Origin: Streptomyces toxytricini
GTDB taxonomy: Bacteria > Actinomycetota > Actinomycetes > Streptomycetales > Streptomycetaceae
Length of the DNA: 64,000 nt
Assembly (NCBI RefSeq): GCF_014649915.1
Contig: NZ_BMTY01000023.1
Span: 83,363-147,362, forward strand
Reading direction: 5' to 3'
In this document: positions 15,922 through 24,657 of the stretch, in pieces
How the letters are laid out: each line of letters starts with the position of its first letter
Position numbering within the stretch: the first letter of the stretch is position 1
Notes under the pieces: model-generated
Told to the model about the DNA's origin: nothing
What the model saw: only the letters and a program-made list of their open reading frames with translations
The model's database searches: none
Position numbers and translations under genes: made by a program

Positions 15922-16434
15922 TCAATTGGCCCGGGCGTAGCGGGCCTTGTTGGTCCAGATGCGTTCGAGCCGGACGCGGGTGCCGGGTCTGGGCGCGTGC
16001 CAGATCTTGTTGTGGCCGGCGTAGATTCCCACATGGCTCATCGTCGCCCCCTTGGGGAAGAAGACGAGATCGCCCGGAGCGCGCTGGCGGCGCGAAATGT
16101 GCTGCGTGCTGTCGTACTGCTGGTCCGCCGTGCGGGGGAGTTTCCGCCCCGCCTTCCGGAAGGCGTAGAGCGTGAGGCCCGAGCAGTCGAATTGCCGGGG
16201 CCCGGTGGCGCCGTACACATAAGGGGCGCCTTCCTTGGACGCGGCCACCGCGACGGCTTTCGCGCCGTACGGGGAGGCCGCGTGGGCCGGTGTGGCCGGT
16301 ACGGAGACGGTGGCCACCGCCACTATGAGGAAGAAGGCGCACCCCTGGGGGGCCCGACGTCCTGCAGTGCGGCCTCCGTACGGCCTCGGTCTTTCCACTC
16401 CGGCGTTCGTCAATCGTGATCCCTTCGCATTCAT
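15922..16434 (-). CDS. Secreted NlpC/P60 cell-wall peptidase
   Basis: A 170-residue exported D,L-endopeptidase that would cut peptidoglycan stem peptides. A long signal peptide ends near residue 52 (hydrophobic core CAFFLIVAVATVSV, ATPAHA before ASPYG). The compact catalytic domain follows directly, with Cys84 in FDCSGLTLYAF, His134 in SHVGIYAG and His146 in KIWHAP. It has no coiled coil or SH3 domain, so it is a minimal form. ATG 16434 starts the signal peptide; ATG 16467 is an alternative, and neither has a strong ribosome binding site. TATGAT on the minus strand (16594-16589) is a possible -10. No ydaO (c-di-AMP) riboswitch was recognised in the 160-base leader. Confidence 0.85.
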   Translation of the reverse strand: MNAKGSRLTNAGVERPRPYGGRTAGRRAPQGCAFFLIVAVATVSVPATPAHAASPYGAKAVAVAASKEGAPYVYGATGPRQFDCSGLTLYAFRKAGRKLPRTADQQYDSTQHISRRQRAPGDLVFFPKGATMSHVGIYAGHNKIWHAPRPGTRVRLERIWTNKARYARAN

Positions 16435-16645
16435 GTTGAACAGCCACCGCTTTCCACGGCAGTTCATCGAAGTGACATGCGTAACGGCTCCCGACGAGCG
16501 CCCATTGTTCTCCGACGTACGCGCAAGCGCTGTTTTCGGACACGCCCTGGAATATCTCGGTTGGGTAAAGGAGCGGGTGTAATGGCAGATCATATGACCG
16601 GTCGTGGGGGCTGTTCGAGTGGGGGAAGGGGCCGATACGCCGCCG

Positions 16646-17662
16646 TCACGAGACGGGGCGCGTCGGCGAGGAGGCCGCCGGCGCCAGCAGGCGCGGTTCA
16701 CCCGAACCGTCCGCCCGTACCGTCCAGAGGTCCGTCGTGTCGGCCGCACCGTCGGCCGGGATCCCGTACGCCAGCGTGCGGTCGTCGAGCCACAGCGCCT
16801 GGTCGTCCACGCTCCGCTTCTCCGCGAGCGGCTGCTCGCGCAGCGTCCGCAGGTCGAGCACGTGCTCGCGCCACAGCGAAGCCCCCCGCTGCACCCGCTT
16901 CTTGTAGGCGATCCGCGTCTCGTCCGGCGACAGCGACGGGCACTCCACGTTCTTGGCGAGGGTCGTGACGCTGCGCCGCGAGATCGAGCCCTTGACCAGG
17001 TGCGTCTGCCCCGCCGTCGCCAGCGTGGCGTAGAACGTGTCGTCGTCCCCGCTGAACGTCACACCCCAGAAGTTCACGTCCGCCGCACTGTAGGGCCGGC
17101 CGTCCATCGTCACGGAGAACTTCTCCAGGTCCGGCTCCAGCGCGCCCGTCCGGGTGTCCGCGATCGCCGTACGGGTCGAGAAGAACGCCGAGCTGTACGA
17201 CTCCCCGCTGACGAAGACCGTCCAGGCGGCGAACCGCCCGCTGGGGGACACCCGCGCCCGCGACGGCGTCCCCGCGAGCGGAAAGCTGCGGACCGGGCGC
17301 AGCCCGGAGTCCACGATCACGGCCCGGTTGTCCTGCGCGAGCGCCCCCGGGGCGGAGCTCAGGCACACGCCGGTGCCGGCCGCCGCGTGAAACCGCCGGC
17401 AGGTGAGCCCCGACGCGGTCCGCTCGGCCCGCGGCTCGCCGCCGGGTACCGACACCACCGCCCCGCGGTGCGGGCCCGGGGCCCCGTTGACGAAGACCAG
17501 CCTGTCGCCGCCGTCGAGGGCGACGCTGCCCGGGACGGCGACCGGGTCGCCCTGCCGGGCCTGCTCGGCGCGGGCGGCGGCGCGCAGCACCACCGCCGTG
17601 CCGGCGCCCCCGAGGAGCAGGACGGCCAGCAGGAGCATCAGCAGACGGCGGGAGCGGGTCAT
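16646..17662 (-). CDS. Membrane-anchored TolB-like beta-propeller protein
   Basis: A 338-residue protein with an N-terminal signal anchor (MTRSRRLLMLLLAVLLLGGAG) and then repeated beta-propeller motifs of the TolB/WD40-like type, such as ARVSPSGRFAAWTVF, PSLSPDETRIAYKK and LWTVRADGSGEPRLL. No catalytic residues are apparent; such proteins usually bind protein or ligand partners outside the membrane. GAGGAA precedes the ATG. It follows the MFS transporter gene by 34 bases on the same strand, so the two probably form an operon. Confidence 0.7.
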   Translation of the reverse strand: MTRSRRLLMLLLAVLLLGGAGTAVVLRAAARAEQARQGDPVAVPGSVALDGGDRLVFVNGAPGPHRGAVVSVPGGEPRAERTASGLTCRRFHAAAGTGVCLSSAPGALAQDNRAVIVDSGLRPVRSFPLAGTPSRARVSPSGRFAAWTVFVSGESYSSAFFSTRTAIADTRTGALEPDLEKFSVTMDGRPYSAADVNFWGVTFSGDDDTFYATLATAGQTHLVKGSISRRSVTTLAKNVECPSLSPDETRIAYKKRVQRGASLWREHVLDLRTLREQPLAEKRSVDDQALWLDDRTLAYGIPADGAADTTDLWTVRADGSGEPRLLAPAASSPTRPVS

Positions 17663-17696
17663 CGGGTTCCTCGGGTCGCTCGCGAGCAGGGGTCGA

Positions 17697-18977
17697 TCAG
17701 GGGGCGGAGGGCCGGCGCCCGCGGCCGTCGGGGCGGAGCGCGTACCAGGCGAAGGCCGCGCAGCAGCACAGTCCGGCAGCGGCCGCGGCGAGCGCCGTAC
17801 CGCCGCCCCACACCGTCCACGCGGCACCGAAGGCGAGGGAGCAGCCGAAGCGGGCCAGCGCCTGGCCGGTGCCGACGAGCGCCATGCCGGTGGCCCGCAG
17901 CCCCTCCGGCACGGCCCCGGCCACCGCCGCCGGGAGCACCCCGTCGGTGGCGGCGTAGAACAGGCCGTGCAGCCCCACCACCAGCAGCGGCAGCCCCTGC
18001 CAGCCGGGCGCCCACAGCAGCAGGCCGTACGCGCCGAGCAGCAGCCCGTGCCCGGCCAGGAAGACCGCACGGCGCCCGATCCGGTCCGCGAGCGCCCCCG
18101 CGGGCACCGCGAGCAGCAGGAACACCGCCGCCGTGCCCAGCGGCAGCAGCGGGAACCAGCGCTCGCCCAGCCCGGTGCGGTCCTGCAGCAGCAGGTACAG
18201 GAAGGCGTCGCTGACTGTGCTCAGGCCCAGCAGGGACGCGCACACCGCCAGACGCCGTATCCGCGGCCGCCGCAGCAGCGCTGCCGCCTCCCGCAGCCCC
18301 GGGCCGTGCGGCTGCCCTCGGCCCCCCGAGGCGCGAGCGGCCGCCGCCCGCCCGGACGGGACGAACAGCACCAGGACGACGACACCCAGGGCGGCGACGC
18401 ACGCGCTGACCCCGAACACGGCGTCGTACCCGCCGACGGCCGCACTCAGGACGAAGAACGCCGCAAGGGGCCCGAGCAGCGCCCCGGTGGTGTCCATCGC
18501 CCGGTGTACGCCGAAGGCCCGCCCCTGCGCCCCGGCGGGTGCGGCCAGGGAGATCAGCGCGTCCCGCGGCGCCGTCCGCAGTCCCTTGCCGGTCCGGTCC
18601 AGGGCGAGGACCAGCGCCACCGGGCCCAGGCCGTGCGCGAGCAGCAGCAGCGGCTTGCACAGCGCCGACAGGGCGTACCCGAGGCCCGCGACCAGCTTGT
18701 GGCTGCGGACCCGGTCCGCGAGGTGCCCGCCGGCCAACTGCACCAGCGCGCCCACCCCGTTGTAGACGCCGTCGAGCGCGCCGAACCCGAGCGGACTCAG
18801 GCCCAGCCCCGCCACCAGGTACAGCGGCAGCACGGCGGAGACCATCTCGGAGGACACGTCGGTGACCAGGCTCACCGAGCCCAGCGCGAGCACGGTCGGG
18901 GCGACGACCCGGCGTCGCCGTGCGCCGCCGCCTGCTCCCTTCGCGCCGGCGGGCGCGGAGCGGTCCGCGAGGTACAT
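17697..18977 (-). CDS. MFS transporter
   Basis: A 426-residue major facilitator with about 12 membrane segments. The first cytoplasmic loop has the family motif variant GGHLADRVRSHKLVAGLG, followed by DRTGKGLRTAPRDALISL, a block shared with one subgroup of actinobacterial exporters. The second half repeats it as PAGALADRIGRRAVFLAG. The substrate is unknown. The ATG at 18977 has AGGAG upstream. It is the first gene of a probable two-gene operon with the propeller protein. Confidence 0.85.
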   Translation of the reverse strand: MYLADRSAPAGAKGAGGGARRRRVVAPTVLALGSVSLVTDVSSEMVSAVLPLYLVAGLGLSPLGFGALDGVYNGVGALVQLAGGHLADRVRSHKLVAGLGYALSALCKPLLLLAHGLGPVALVLALDRTGKGLRTAPRDALISLAAPAGAQGRAFGVHRAMDTTGALLGPLAAFFVLSAAVGGYDAVFGVSACVAALGVVVLVLFVPSGRAAAARASGGRGQPHGPGLREAAALLRRPRIRRLAVCASLLGLSTVSDAFLYLLLQDRTGLGERWFPLLPLGTAAVFLLLAVPAGALADRIGRRAVFLAGHGLLLGAYGLLLWAPGWQGLPLLVVGLHGLFYAATDGVLPAAVAGAVPEGLRATGMALVGTGQALARFGCSLAFGAAWTVWGGGTALAAAAAGLCCCAAFAWYALRPDGRGRRPSAP

Positions 18978-19140
18978 GCTGTACGGCTCCTGGTGCCGAC
19001 GGGATCTGCCTCACTCGTACGTACGGTCGCACCCTAGGCGACCGGCGGGCGCCGCGCGGCCCCGATGGACGCAATGGCCAACCGGGCCTCACGGGGCCGG
19101 ATTCGACCCTGGCTGGGGTGGCCGCCCGGCACACGGTCTC

Positions 19141-20028
19141 TCAGCCCTCGCGGCTGCTCTCGTCGCGCAGCCAAGTGGAGAAGTCCCCCGCCCGGACCGC
19201 CCGGCGCGCACCGCGGCGGGCGGCGACGGCAGCCACCAGGAACACGCCGACCGCCGGCAGCAGGCCCGGCTGCGCCCGGACCAGCGCCCGCAGGTCGGCC
19301 GCCCCGGTGCGCGCGGACGGAGCGGCCCGGCCGCCGCCGGCCCCTGCGGCGCGCGCCGCCGCCTGCACCCGCTCCAGCTCCGCCGAGGACGTCGCCGCCC
19401 TGATCCGCCGTCTGAGCAGGTCGCCCCACGTACGCGGTGGGCTGACGACGACCCGCGCCTCCTCCACGACCCGCCGCTCGGCCGGAGCGAACGCCAGTGA
19501 CGCCGCCAGGTCGTCCGCCATCACCGGCGGGAGTGCGGCGATCCGCGCGTGCCCCCGCTCCGTCACCGCGATGACCCCCCGCCCGAACAGCCCCTCGCGG
19601 ACCGCCGGGAGCAGCTGCCACACCCGGTAGTAGGCGCGCACCGCCCAGGCGCAGCCCACCAGGGGCAGGTCCCGGCCCGGAGCCGCCGCCAGCACCCCCT
19701 GCCCGTCGGCCAGGGCCGCCTCCAGCGCCCTTACGTCCGCCGCGCGCAGCACGACGTCCGCGTCGACGTACAGCCGGGGAAAGCCCTCGGCGTGCTCGTC
19801 GCCGAGCCGGAGCGCGCCGTGCTTGCCCGGCACCGGCGTCTGCACCACCCGGACCCGGGGGCCGCGGGCGCCCGCCACCGCGGCGGTGTCGTCCGTGCAG
19901 CCGTTGCAGACCACCACGATGTCGGGCGCAGGGCCCGTCCCGGAGGCCGCGGTGTCGGACAGGAGTGCGTCGAGGAGGCGGCCGATGACCCGGGCCTCGT
20001 TGTGCGCCGGTATCACGATGCTGGTCAC
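19141..20028 (-). CDS. Family 2 glycosyltransferase with membrane anchor
   Basis: A 295-residue GT-A enzyme: MTSIVIPAHNEARVIGRLLDAL at the N terminus, VVCNGCTDDTA, and the metal-binding acidic motif YVDADVVL. A hydrophobic segment near the C terminus (GLLPAVGVFLVAAVA) probably anchors it to the membrane. Donor and acceptor are unknown. Although next to the polysaccharide locus it is divergent from it. There is no Shine-Dalgarno site before the GTG, but CATACT on the minus strand (20040-20035) ends six bases upstream, suggesting a leaderless transcript. Confidence 0.8.
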   Translation of the reverse strand: MTSIVIPAHNEARVIGRLLDALLSDTAASGTGPAPDIVVVCNGCTDDTAAVAGARGPRVRVVQTPVPGKHGALRLGDEHAEGFPRLYVDADVVLRAADVRALEAALADGQGVLAAAPGRDLPLVGCAWAVRAYYRVWQLLPAVREGLFGRGVIAVTERGHARIAALPPVMADDLAASLAFAPAERRVVEEARVVVSPPRTWGDLLRRRIRAATSSAELERVQAAARAAGAGGGRAAPSARTGAADLRALVRAQPGLLPAVGVFLVAAVAARRGARRAVRAGDFSTWLRDESSREG

Positions 20029-20486
20029 CCCGCGAGTATGCCCACGCCCACTCCCCGGTGCCGGTCGATTCCGTCAACTCCCCACGCACACAAGGACGGT
20101 GGTCTAGATTGAACGCCATCGACCGGACCCGGCGCGCCACGGCGGCGCCCCAGTCCGGCCGCATGGGGGAAGTGGGGGAACGATCGGTTTCGGCGGCCCG
20201 GGGGTAAGGGCCGTCCGATTTCGGGGCCGGACCGGCGCGAGGGGTGCCGGACGGCCGGGGGGCAGGGGAAACGCGGGGACACCGCGGCCGCGGAAGCACA
20301 CCGCGCGCCGCGTGGCACCCGCGTCGGCATCGGCCGCGGGGGGTACCGCCGTCGAACGGGTCGCAATCGGGCCGCACAAGCGTCCGGCGTGCCCGCGGGC
20401 GGGCACGGCCCCACCTTCCTTGGCACGCCACCCGGCCATGGGTCGTCGACACGCCAGCCGGGCGTGCGCAGGGAAGGGGAACCACC
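20029..20486 (+). promoter_or_regulatory. Long upstream region of the polysaccharide operon
   Basis: 458 bases between the divergent glycosyltransferase gene and the first polysaccharide gene. TAGATT at 20105-20110 fits a -10 hexamer, though no good -35 is seen. If used it gives a leader of about 370 bases. Within it, ATG 20163 opens a 14-codon frame ending at 20207 that could be a leader peptide. Several G-rich runs and inverted repeats make the leader likely to fold. AAGGGGA at 20474-20480 is the ribosome binding site of the next gene. Confidence 0.35.
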
Positions 20487-21617
20487 GTGAAGGGCACCGC
20501 GAAGGACACCGCGCAGCAGTCGGCCCGGGAGGCCGCGCCGGACGGGGCGCCCGCCGGCCGGGAGCCGGCGCCGCAGGAGCCATTAGGGGTCGCCGTCGTC
20601 GGCGCCGGATACTGGGGCCCCAACCTCGTCCGCAACTTCCAGGCGAGCCCCGCCTTCCGGCTCCGCTGGCTGTGCGACCTCGACGCCGACCGCGCCCGCA
20701 GGGTGCTCGGCGGCTACTCCACCGTCCAGGCCACCTCCGACTACGCGGCGGTCCTGGCCGACCCCGCCGTGGACGCCGTCGCCGTGGCCACCCCGGCCGG
20801 CACCCACCTCGACGTCGCCCTCGCCGCCCTCCGCGCCGGCAAACACGTCCTCGTGGAGAAACCCCTCGCCGCCACGTACGAGGACGGACTGCGCCTGGTC
20901 ACCGAGGCCGAGGAGCGCGGCCTGACCCTCATGTGCGACCACACCTACTGCTACACCCCGGCCGTGGCCCGCATCCGCGAACTGGTCCGCTCCGGCGAAC
21001 TCGGCGACATCCAGTTCGTCGACTCCGTCCGGATCAACCTCGGCCTCGTCCAGAAGGACGTGGACGTCCTGTGGGACCTCGCCCCGCACGACCTGTCCGT
21101 CCTCGACTTCATCCTCCCGGACAGCGTCCGCCCCGTCGCGGTCGCCGCCCACGGCGCCGACCCGATCGGCGCAGGCCAGTCCTGCGTCGCCTACCTCACC
21201 CTCCAGCTCGACACCGGCGCCATCGCCCACGTGCACGTCAACTGGCTGTCCCCGGTGAAGGTCCGCACCACCATGGTCGGCGGCTCCAAGCGCACCCTCG
21301 TCTGGGACGACCTCAACCCCTCCCAGCGCGTCGCCGTCTACGACCGCGGCGTCGACCTCACCGCACCGCAGGAACTCCGCGAGGAACAGCGCCGCGACGC
21401 GCTCGTCTCCTACCGCACCGGCGACATGGTGGCCCCCGCCCTCGGCGAGAAGGAGGCCCTGCGCACCATGGTCGAGGAGTTCGCCGCCGCCGTCCGCCAC
21501 CGCCGCCCGGCCCTCACCGACGGCCGGGCCGGCCTCCAGGTCCTCGACATCCTCGAAGCGGCCTCCCGCAGCCTCGAATTCCGCGGCGCCGTCGTCGGCC
21601 TGCGCACCGGCCGCTGA
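20487..21617 (+). CDS. Gfo/Idh/MocA-family sugar oxidoreductase
   Basis: A 376-residue NAD(P)-dependent dehydrogenase. After a 33-residue polar tail the Rossmann fold begins (LGVAVVGAGYWGPNLVRNF); the family motif AGKHVLVEKPLA carries the catalytic Lys, and DHTYCYTPAV plus WDLAPHDLSVLDF line the substrate site. In polysaccharide loci this family includes WlbA/WbpB-type enzymes that oxidise C3 of a UDP-aminosugar acid before transamination, which fits the aminotransferases downstream. The start is GTG with AAGGGGA upstream. Codon 33 is TTA (20583-20585), a rare leucine codon read by the bldA tRNA, so translation of this first gene may be limited to late growth. Confidence 0.85.
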   Translation: MKGTAKDTAQQSAREAAPDGAPAGREPAPQEPLGVAVVGAGYWGPNLVRNFQASPAFRLRWLCDLDADRARRVLGGYSTVQATSDYAAVLADPAVDAVAVATPAGTHLDVALAALRAGKHVLVEKPLAATYEDGLRLVTEAEERGLTLMCDHTYCYTPAVARIRELVRSGELGDIQFVDSVRINLGLVQKDVDVLWDLAPHDLSVLDFILPDSVRPVAVAAHGADPIGAGQSCVAYLTLQLDTGAIAHVHVNWLSPVKVRTTMVGGSKRTLVWDDLNPSQRVAVYDRGVDLTAPQELREEQRRDALVSYRTGDMVAPALGEKEALRTMVEEFAAAVRHRRPALTDGRAGLQVLDILEAASRSLEFRGAVVGLRTGR

Positions 21618-21701
21618 CGGCCGCCGAGCGCCGCCGCACCGCACACCGCAACCACCGCACAGGACACCACGGCACATGAGCGAACCGATGGGGGCAGGGC
21701 G

Positions 21702-22709
21702 TTGAGCAGCGTAAGAGACAAGAGGATCCTGGTCACCGGGGGAGCGGGCACCATCGGCTCCCACCTGGTCGACCTGCTGGTGGACAACGGGGCCCGCGAG
21801 GTCGTGGTCCTCGACAACTTCACCCGGGGCCGCACCGAGAACCTGGCCCGCGCCCTGCCGAGCGGCGTCGTCGACGTCCGGGAGGGCGACATCCGCGACA
21901 CGGCCGCCGTGCGCAAGGCCACCGAGGGCGCCGACCTGGTCTTCCACCTCGCCGCCCTCCGGATCACCCAGTGCGCGCAGGAGCCGCGCCTGGCCAACGA
22001 GGTCCTGGTCGACGGCACCTTCAACGTCCTGGAGGCCGCCGCGGCCGCCGGCGTGTCCAAGGTCGTCGCCTCCTCCTCCGCCTCCGTCTACGGGCTCGCC
22101 GAGGAGTTCCCCACCACCGAGCGCCACCACCCGTACAACAACGACACCTTCTACGGCGCGGCCAAGGCCTTCAACGAAGGGATGTTGCGCAGCTTCCACG
22201 CCATGTACGGCCTCGACTACGTCGCCCTGCGCTACTTCAACGTCTACGGCCCCCGCATGGACATCCACGGCCTGTACACCGAGGTGCTCATCCGGTGGAT
22301 GGAGCGCATCGCCGCGGGGGAGCCCCCGCTGATCCTCGGGGACGGCACCCAGACCATGGACTTCGTCGACGTCCGCGACATCGCCCGCGCCAACCTGCTG
22401 GCCGCCGAATCGGACCTCACCGACGAGGTGTTCAACATCGCGAGCGGCACGGAGACGAGCCTCCTGGAGCTCGCCGCCGGGCTGCTGGACGCCATGGGCG
22501 CCGAAGGCTCCGCCCCCGAGCACGGTCCGGCGCGCGCCGTGAACGGCGTCACCCGCCGCCTCGCCGACACCTCGCGCGCCGCGGAACGCCTCGGCTTCAC
22601 CGCCGCGATCGACCTGCCCACCGGCCTGAGGGACCTCGTCGACTGGTGGCGCGCCGAACGCGCCGCCGCCGGCGTCGCCGCCCAGGACGTGCCGGAGGCC
22701 CGCCGGTGA
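21702..22709 (+). CDS. NAD-dependent sugar epimerase/dehydratase (extended SDR)
   Basis: A 335-residue short-chain dehydrogenase acting on nucleotide sugars. It has the NAD motif TGGAGTIGSH, HLAALRITQC, the catalytic Ser in SSSASVYG and the YGAAK motif with Tyr and Lys. FNVYGPRMDIHG and DFVDVRDIARA are typical of the UDP-glucose 4-epimerase-like group; epimerase versus dehydratase cannot be decided. TTG at 21702 is the start, with GGGGG at 21689-21693. A nine-codon frame (ATG 21676 to TGA 21705) overlaps the TTG and might couple translation. The stop overlaps the next gene's GTG by four bases. Confidence 0.85.
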   Translation: MSSVRDKRILVTGGAGTIGSHLVDLLVDNGAREVVVLDNFTRGRTENLARALPSGVVDVREGDIRDTAAVRKATEGADLVFHLAALRITQCAQEPRLANEVLVDGTFNVLEAAAAAGVSKVVASSSASVYGLAEEFPTTERHHPYNNDTFYGAAKAFNEGMLRSFHAMYGLDYVALRYFNVYGPRMDIHGLYTEVLIRWMERIAAGEPPLILGDGTQTMDFVDVRDIARANLLAAESDLTDEVFNIASGTETSLLELAAGLLDAMGAEGSAPEHGPARAVNGVTRRLADTSRAAERLGFTAAIDLPTGLRDLVDWWRAERAAAGVAAQDVPEARR

Positions 22710-23848
22710 CCGCCCCCGAGCGCATCCCCGTCATGGTCCCCTGGCTCGGCGAGGAGGAGGCCCGCGCCGCAGCCGACGCCGTCCGCTCCGGCTGGGTCGC
22801 CCAGGGCCCCCGCGCCGCCGCCTTCGAACGGGCCTTCGCCGAGCGGGTCGGCGCCGAGCACGGCATCGCCGTCAGCTCGTGCACCACCGCCCTGCACCTG
22901 GCGCTCATCGCGGTCGGCCTCGGCCCCGGCGACGAGGTCGTCGTCCCGTCCCTGTCCTTCATCGCCACCGCCAACGCCGTCCTCCACACCGGCGCCCGCC
23001 CCGTCTTCGCCGACGTCGAGGAAGCCACCGGCAACCTCACCCCGCAGACCGTGGACGCCGTACGCACCCCGCGCACCAGGGCCGTCCTCGCCGTCCACCA
23101 GGGCGGCGTCCCCGCCGACGTCCACGCCCTGCGCGCCGCCTGCGCCGACCGGGGCCTCGCCCTCGTCGAGGACGCCGCCTGCGGCATCGGCGCCACCGTC
23201 GGCGGCAAGTCCGTCGGGCACGGCGCCCTGATCGCCGCCTGGTCCTTCCACCCCCGCAAGGTGATCACCACCGGCGAGGGCGGCATGGTCACCACCGACG
23301 ACGCCGCCTGGGCCGGACGGCTGCGCAGGCTCCGCGAACACGGCATGAGCGTCTCCGCCGCCCAGCGCCACGCGAGCGGCAGACCCATCGCCGAGCGCTA
23401 CCTGGAAGTCGGCTACAACTACCGGATGACGGACATCCAGGCCGCGGTCGGCCTGGTCCAGCTCGGCCGGCTCGACGAGATCGTCTCCCGGCGCCGGGAG
23501 CTCGCCGCCCGGTACGAGCAGCTCCTCGCCCCGATCCCGGGCCTGCGCCCCGTCCGCGACCCCGCCCACGGCGAGGGCAACTTCCAGTCGTACTGGGTCC
23601 TGCTCGCCGAGGACTTCCCCGCCGGCCGCGACGCCGTCCTCGAAGCGCTCGCGGACGCCGGGATCTCGGCCCGGCGCGGCATCATGGCCGCCCACCTGGA
23701 GCCGGCGTACGCCGGGCACGCGACCGCCCCGCTGCCCGTGACCGAGCGGATCAGCCGGAACTCGCTGATCCTCCCGCTCTTCCACACCATGACGCACGCA
23801 CAGCAGGACCGGGTGGCGGCCGTCCTGCACGAACAGGCGGGCGGATGA
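22706..23848 (+). CDS. DegT/DnrJ/EryC1-type sugar aminotransferase (first of two)
   Basis: A 380-residue PLP-dependent enzyme that places an amino group on a keto-sugar nucleotide. Family blocks are SGWVAQGPRAAAFERAFAE, SSCTTALHLALIAVGLGPGDEV, the Asp of VEDAACGIGA and the PLP Lys in SFHPRKVITTGEGGM. It most resembles the PglE/ArnB-like branch, which acts at C4, so with the following NeuD-like acyltransferase it could make a 4-acetamido sugar. GTG 22706 has GGAGG at 22694-22698 and overlaps the upstream stop (GTGA). The stop overlaps the next start (ATGA). Confidence 0.88.
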   Translation: MTAPERIPVMVPWLGEEEARAAADAVRSGWVAQGPRAAAFERAFAERVGAEHGIAVSSCTTALHLALIAVGLGPGDEVVVPSLSFIATANAVLHTGARPVFADVEEATGNLTPQTVDAVRTPRTRAVLAVHQGGVPADVHALRAACADRGLALVEDAACGIGATVGGKSVGHGALIAAWSFHPRKVITTGEGGMVTTDDAAWAGRLRRLREHGMSVSAAQRHASGRPIAERYLEVGYNYRMTDIQAAVGLVQLGRLDEIVSRRRELAARYEQLLAPIPGLRPVRDPAHGEGNFQSYWVLLAEDFPAGRDAVLEALADAGISARRGIMAAHLEPAYAGHATAPLPVTERISRNSLILPLFHTMTHAQQDRVAAVLHEQAGG

Positions 23849-24657
23849 CCGCCCCCGCGACCGGTGACCTGCTCGTCGTCGGCGCGGGCGGGTTCGCCCG
23901 CGAGACCGCCCAGGCAGTCCGCGCCGCGGCCGCCGCCGACCTCGCGGCCGGCCGCGCCCCGCGGTGGCGGCTCGCCGGGCACCTCGACGACGACCCCGCC
24001 CTGCACGGCACCGACGTCGACGGCGCCCGCGTCCTCGGCGGCTGCGACCTCGTCCACGACCATCCCGACGCGCAGGTCGTCGTCTGCGCCGGCAGCCCCC
24101 GCGACCAGGCGGTCCGGGCCCGCCTCGTACGCCGCCTCGCGCTGCCCGACAGCCGGTACGCGACGGTCGTCCACCCGACGGCCGCCGTGTCGGCTTCCTC
24201 GGCGGCCGGCCCCGGCACGGTCCTGCTCGCGCACTGCGTGCTCACCGCGGCCGTACGGGTCGGCGCGCACGTCGCGGTGATGCCGCACACCGTCCTCACC
24301 CACGACGACACCGTCGCCGACTTCGCGACGCTCGCCTCCGGGGTCCGCCTCGGCGGCGGCGTCCGCATCGGGAGGGGCGCGTACGTCGGCGCGGGCGCCC
24401 TCGTCCGCGAGCACACCGCGGTCGGCGCCTGGTCGCTGACCGGCATGGGCAGCACCGTCCTCACCGACGTGCCGCCCGGCGAGGTGTGGGCCGGCAGCCC
24501 GGCCCGCCGACTCCGCGACGCCGGCCCCCCGGCCCTCGCCGAGCTGCACCGGCGAGACCCGCGGACCGCACCCGGCGGGGCACCGCCACCGCCGCCGCCG
24601 CACGCACCGCACACCGGCCGCGGGCCGCAGACACCGATGGGGAGCACACACGCATGA
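23845..24657 (+). CDS. NeuD/PglD-type sugar O/N-acyltransferase
   Basis: A 270-residue enzyme with a small Rossmann-like N domain (DLLVVGAGGFARETAQAVR) and a left-handed beta-helix of hexapeptide repeats (about 125-215: AAVSASSAAGPGTVLLAH, AHVAVMPHTVLTHD, VRIGRGAYVGAGALVREH). Members acetylate the amino group of UDP-4-amino sugars or sialic acids using acetyl-CoA. Its position between two aminotransferases supports an N-acetyltransferase role. The C-terminal 40 residues are low complexity. It overlaps both neighbours by ATGA junctions, so translation is coupled. Confidence 0.8.
   Translation: MTAPATGDLLVVGAGGFARETAQAVRAAAAADLAAGRAPRWRLAGHLDDDPALHGTDVDGARVLGGCDLVHDHPDAQVVVCAGSPRDQAVRARLVRRLALPDSRYATVVHPTAAVSASSAAGPGTVLLAHCVLTAAVRVGAHVAVMPHTVLTHDDTVADFATLASGVRLGGGVRIGRGAYVGAGALVREHTAVGAWSLTGMGSTVLTDVPPGEVWAGSPARRLRDAGPPALAELHRRDPRTAPGGAPPPPPPHAPHTGRGPQTPMGSTHA

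Noticed and set aside
16435..16640. Possible ydaO (c-di-AMP) riboswitch before the NlpC/P60 gene
   Set aside because: Such switches often precede these wall-hydrolase genes in Streptomyces, but I could not find the conserved ydaO blocks in this leader.
16582..16968. Plus-strand frame starting MADHMTGRG with AAGGAG upstream
   Set aside because: Most of it is antisense to the propeller protein and turns into Arg/Pro/Ala low complexity. Only the start signal looks real, so chance is likelier.
21676..21705. Nine-codon frame overlapping the TTG start of the SDR gene
   Set aside because: It may couple translation, but it has no clear ribosome binding site and is too short to call as a gene.
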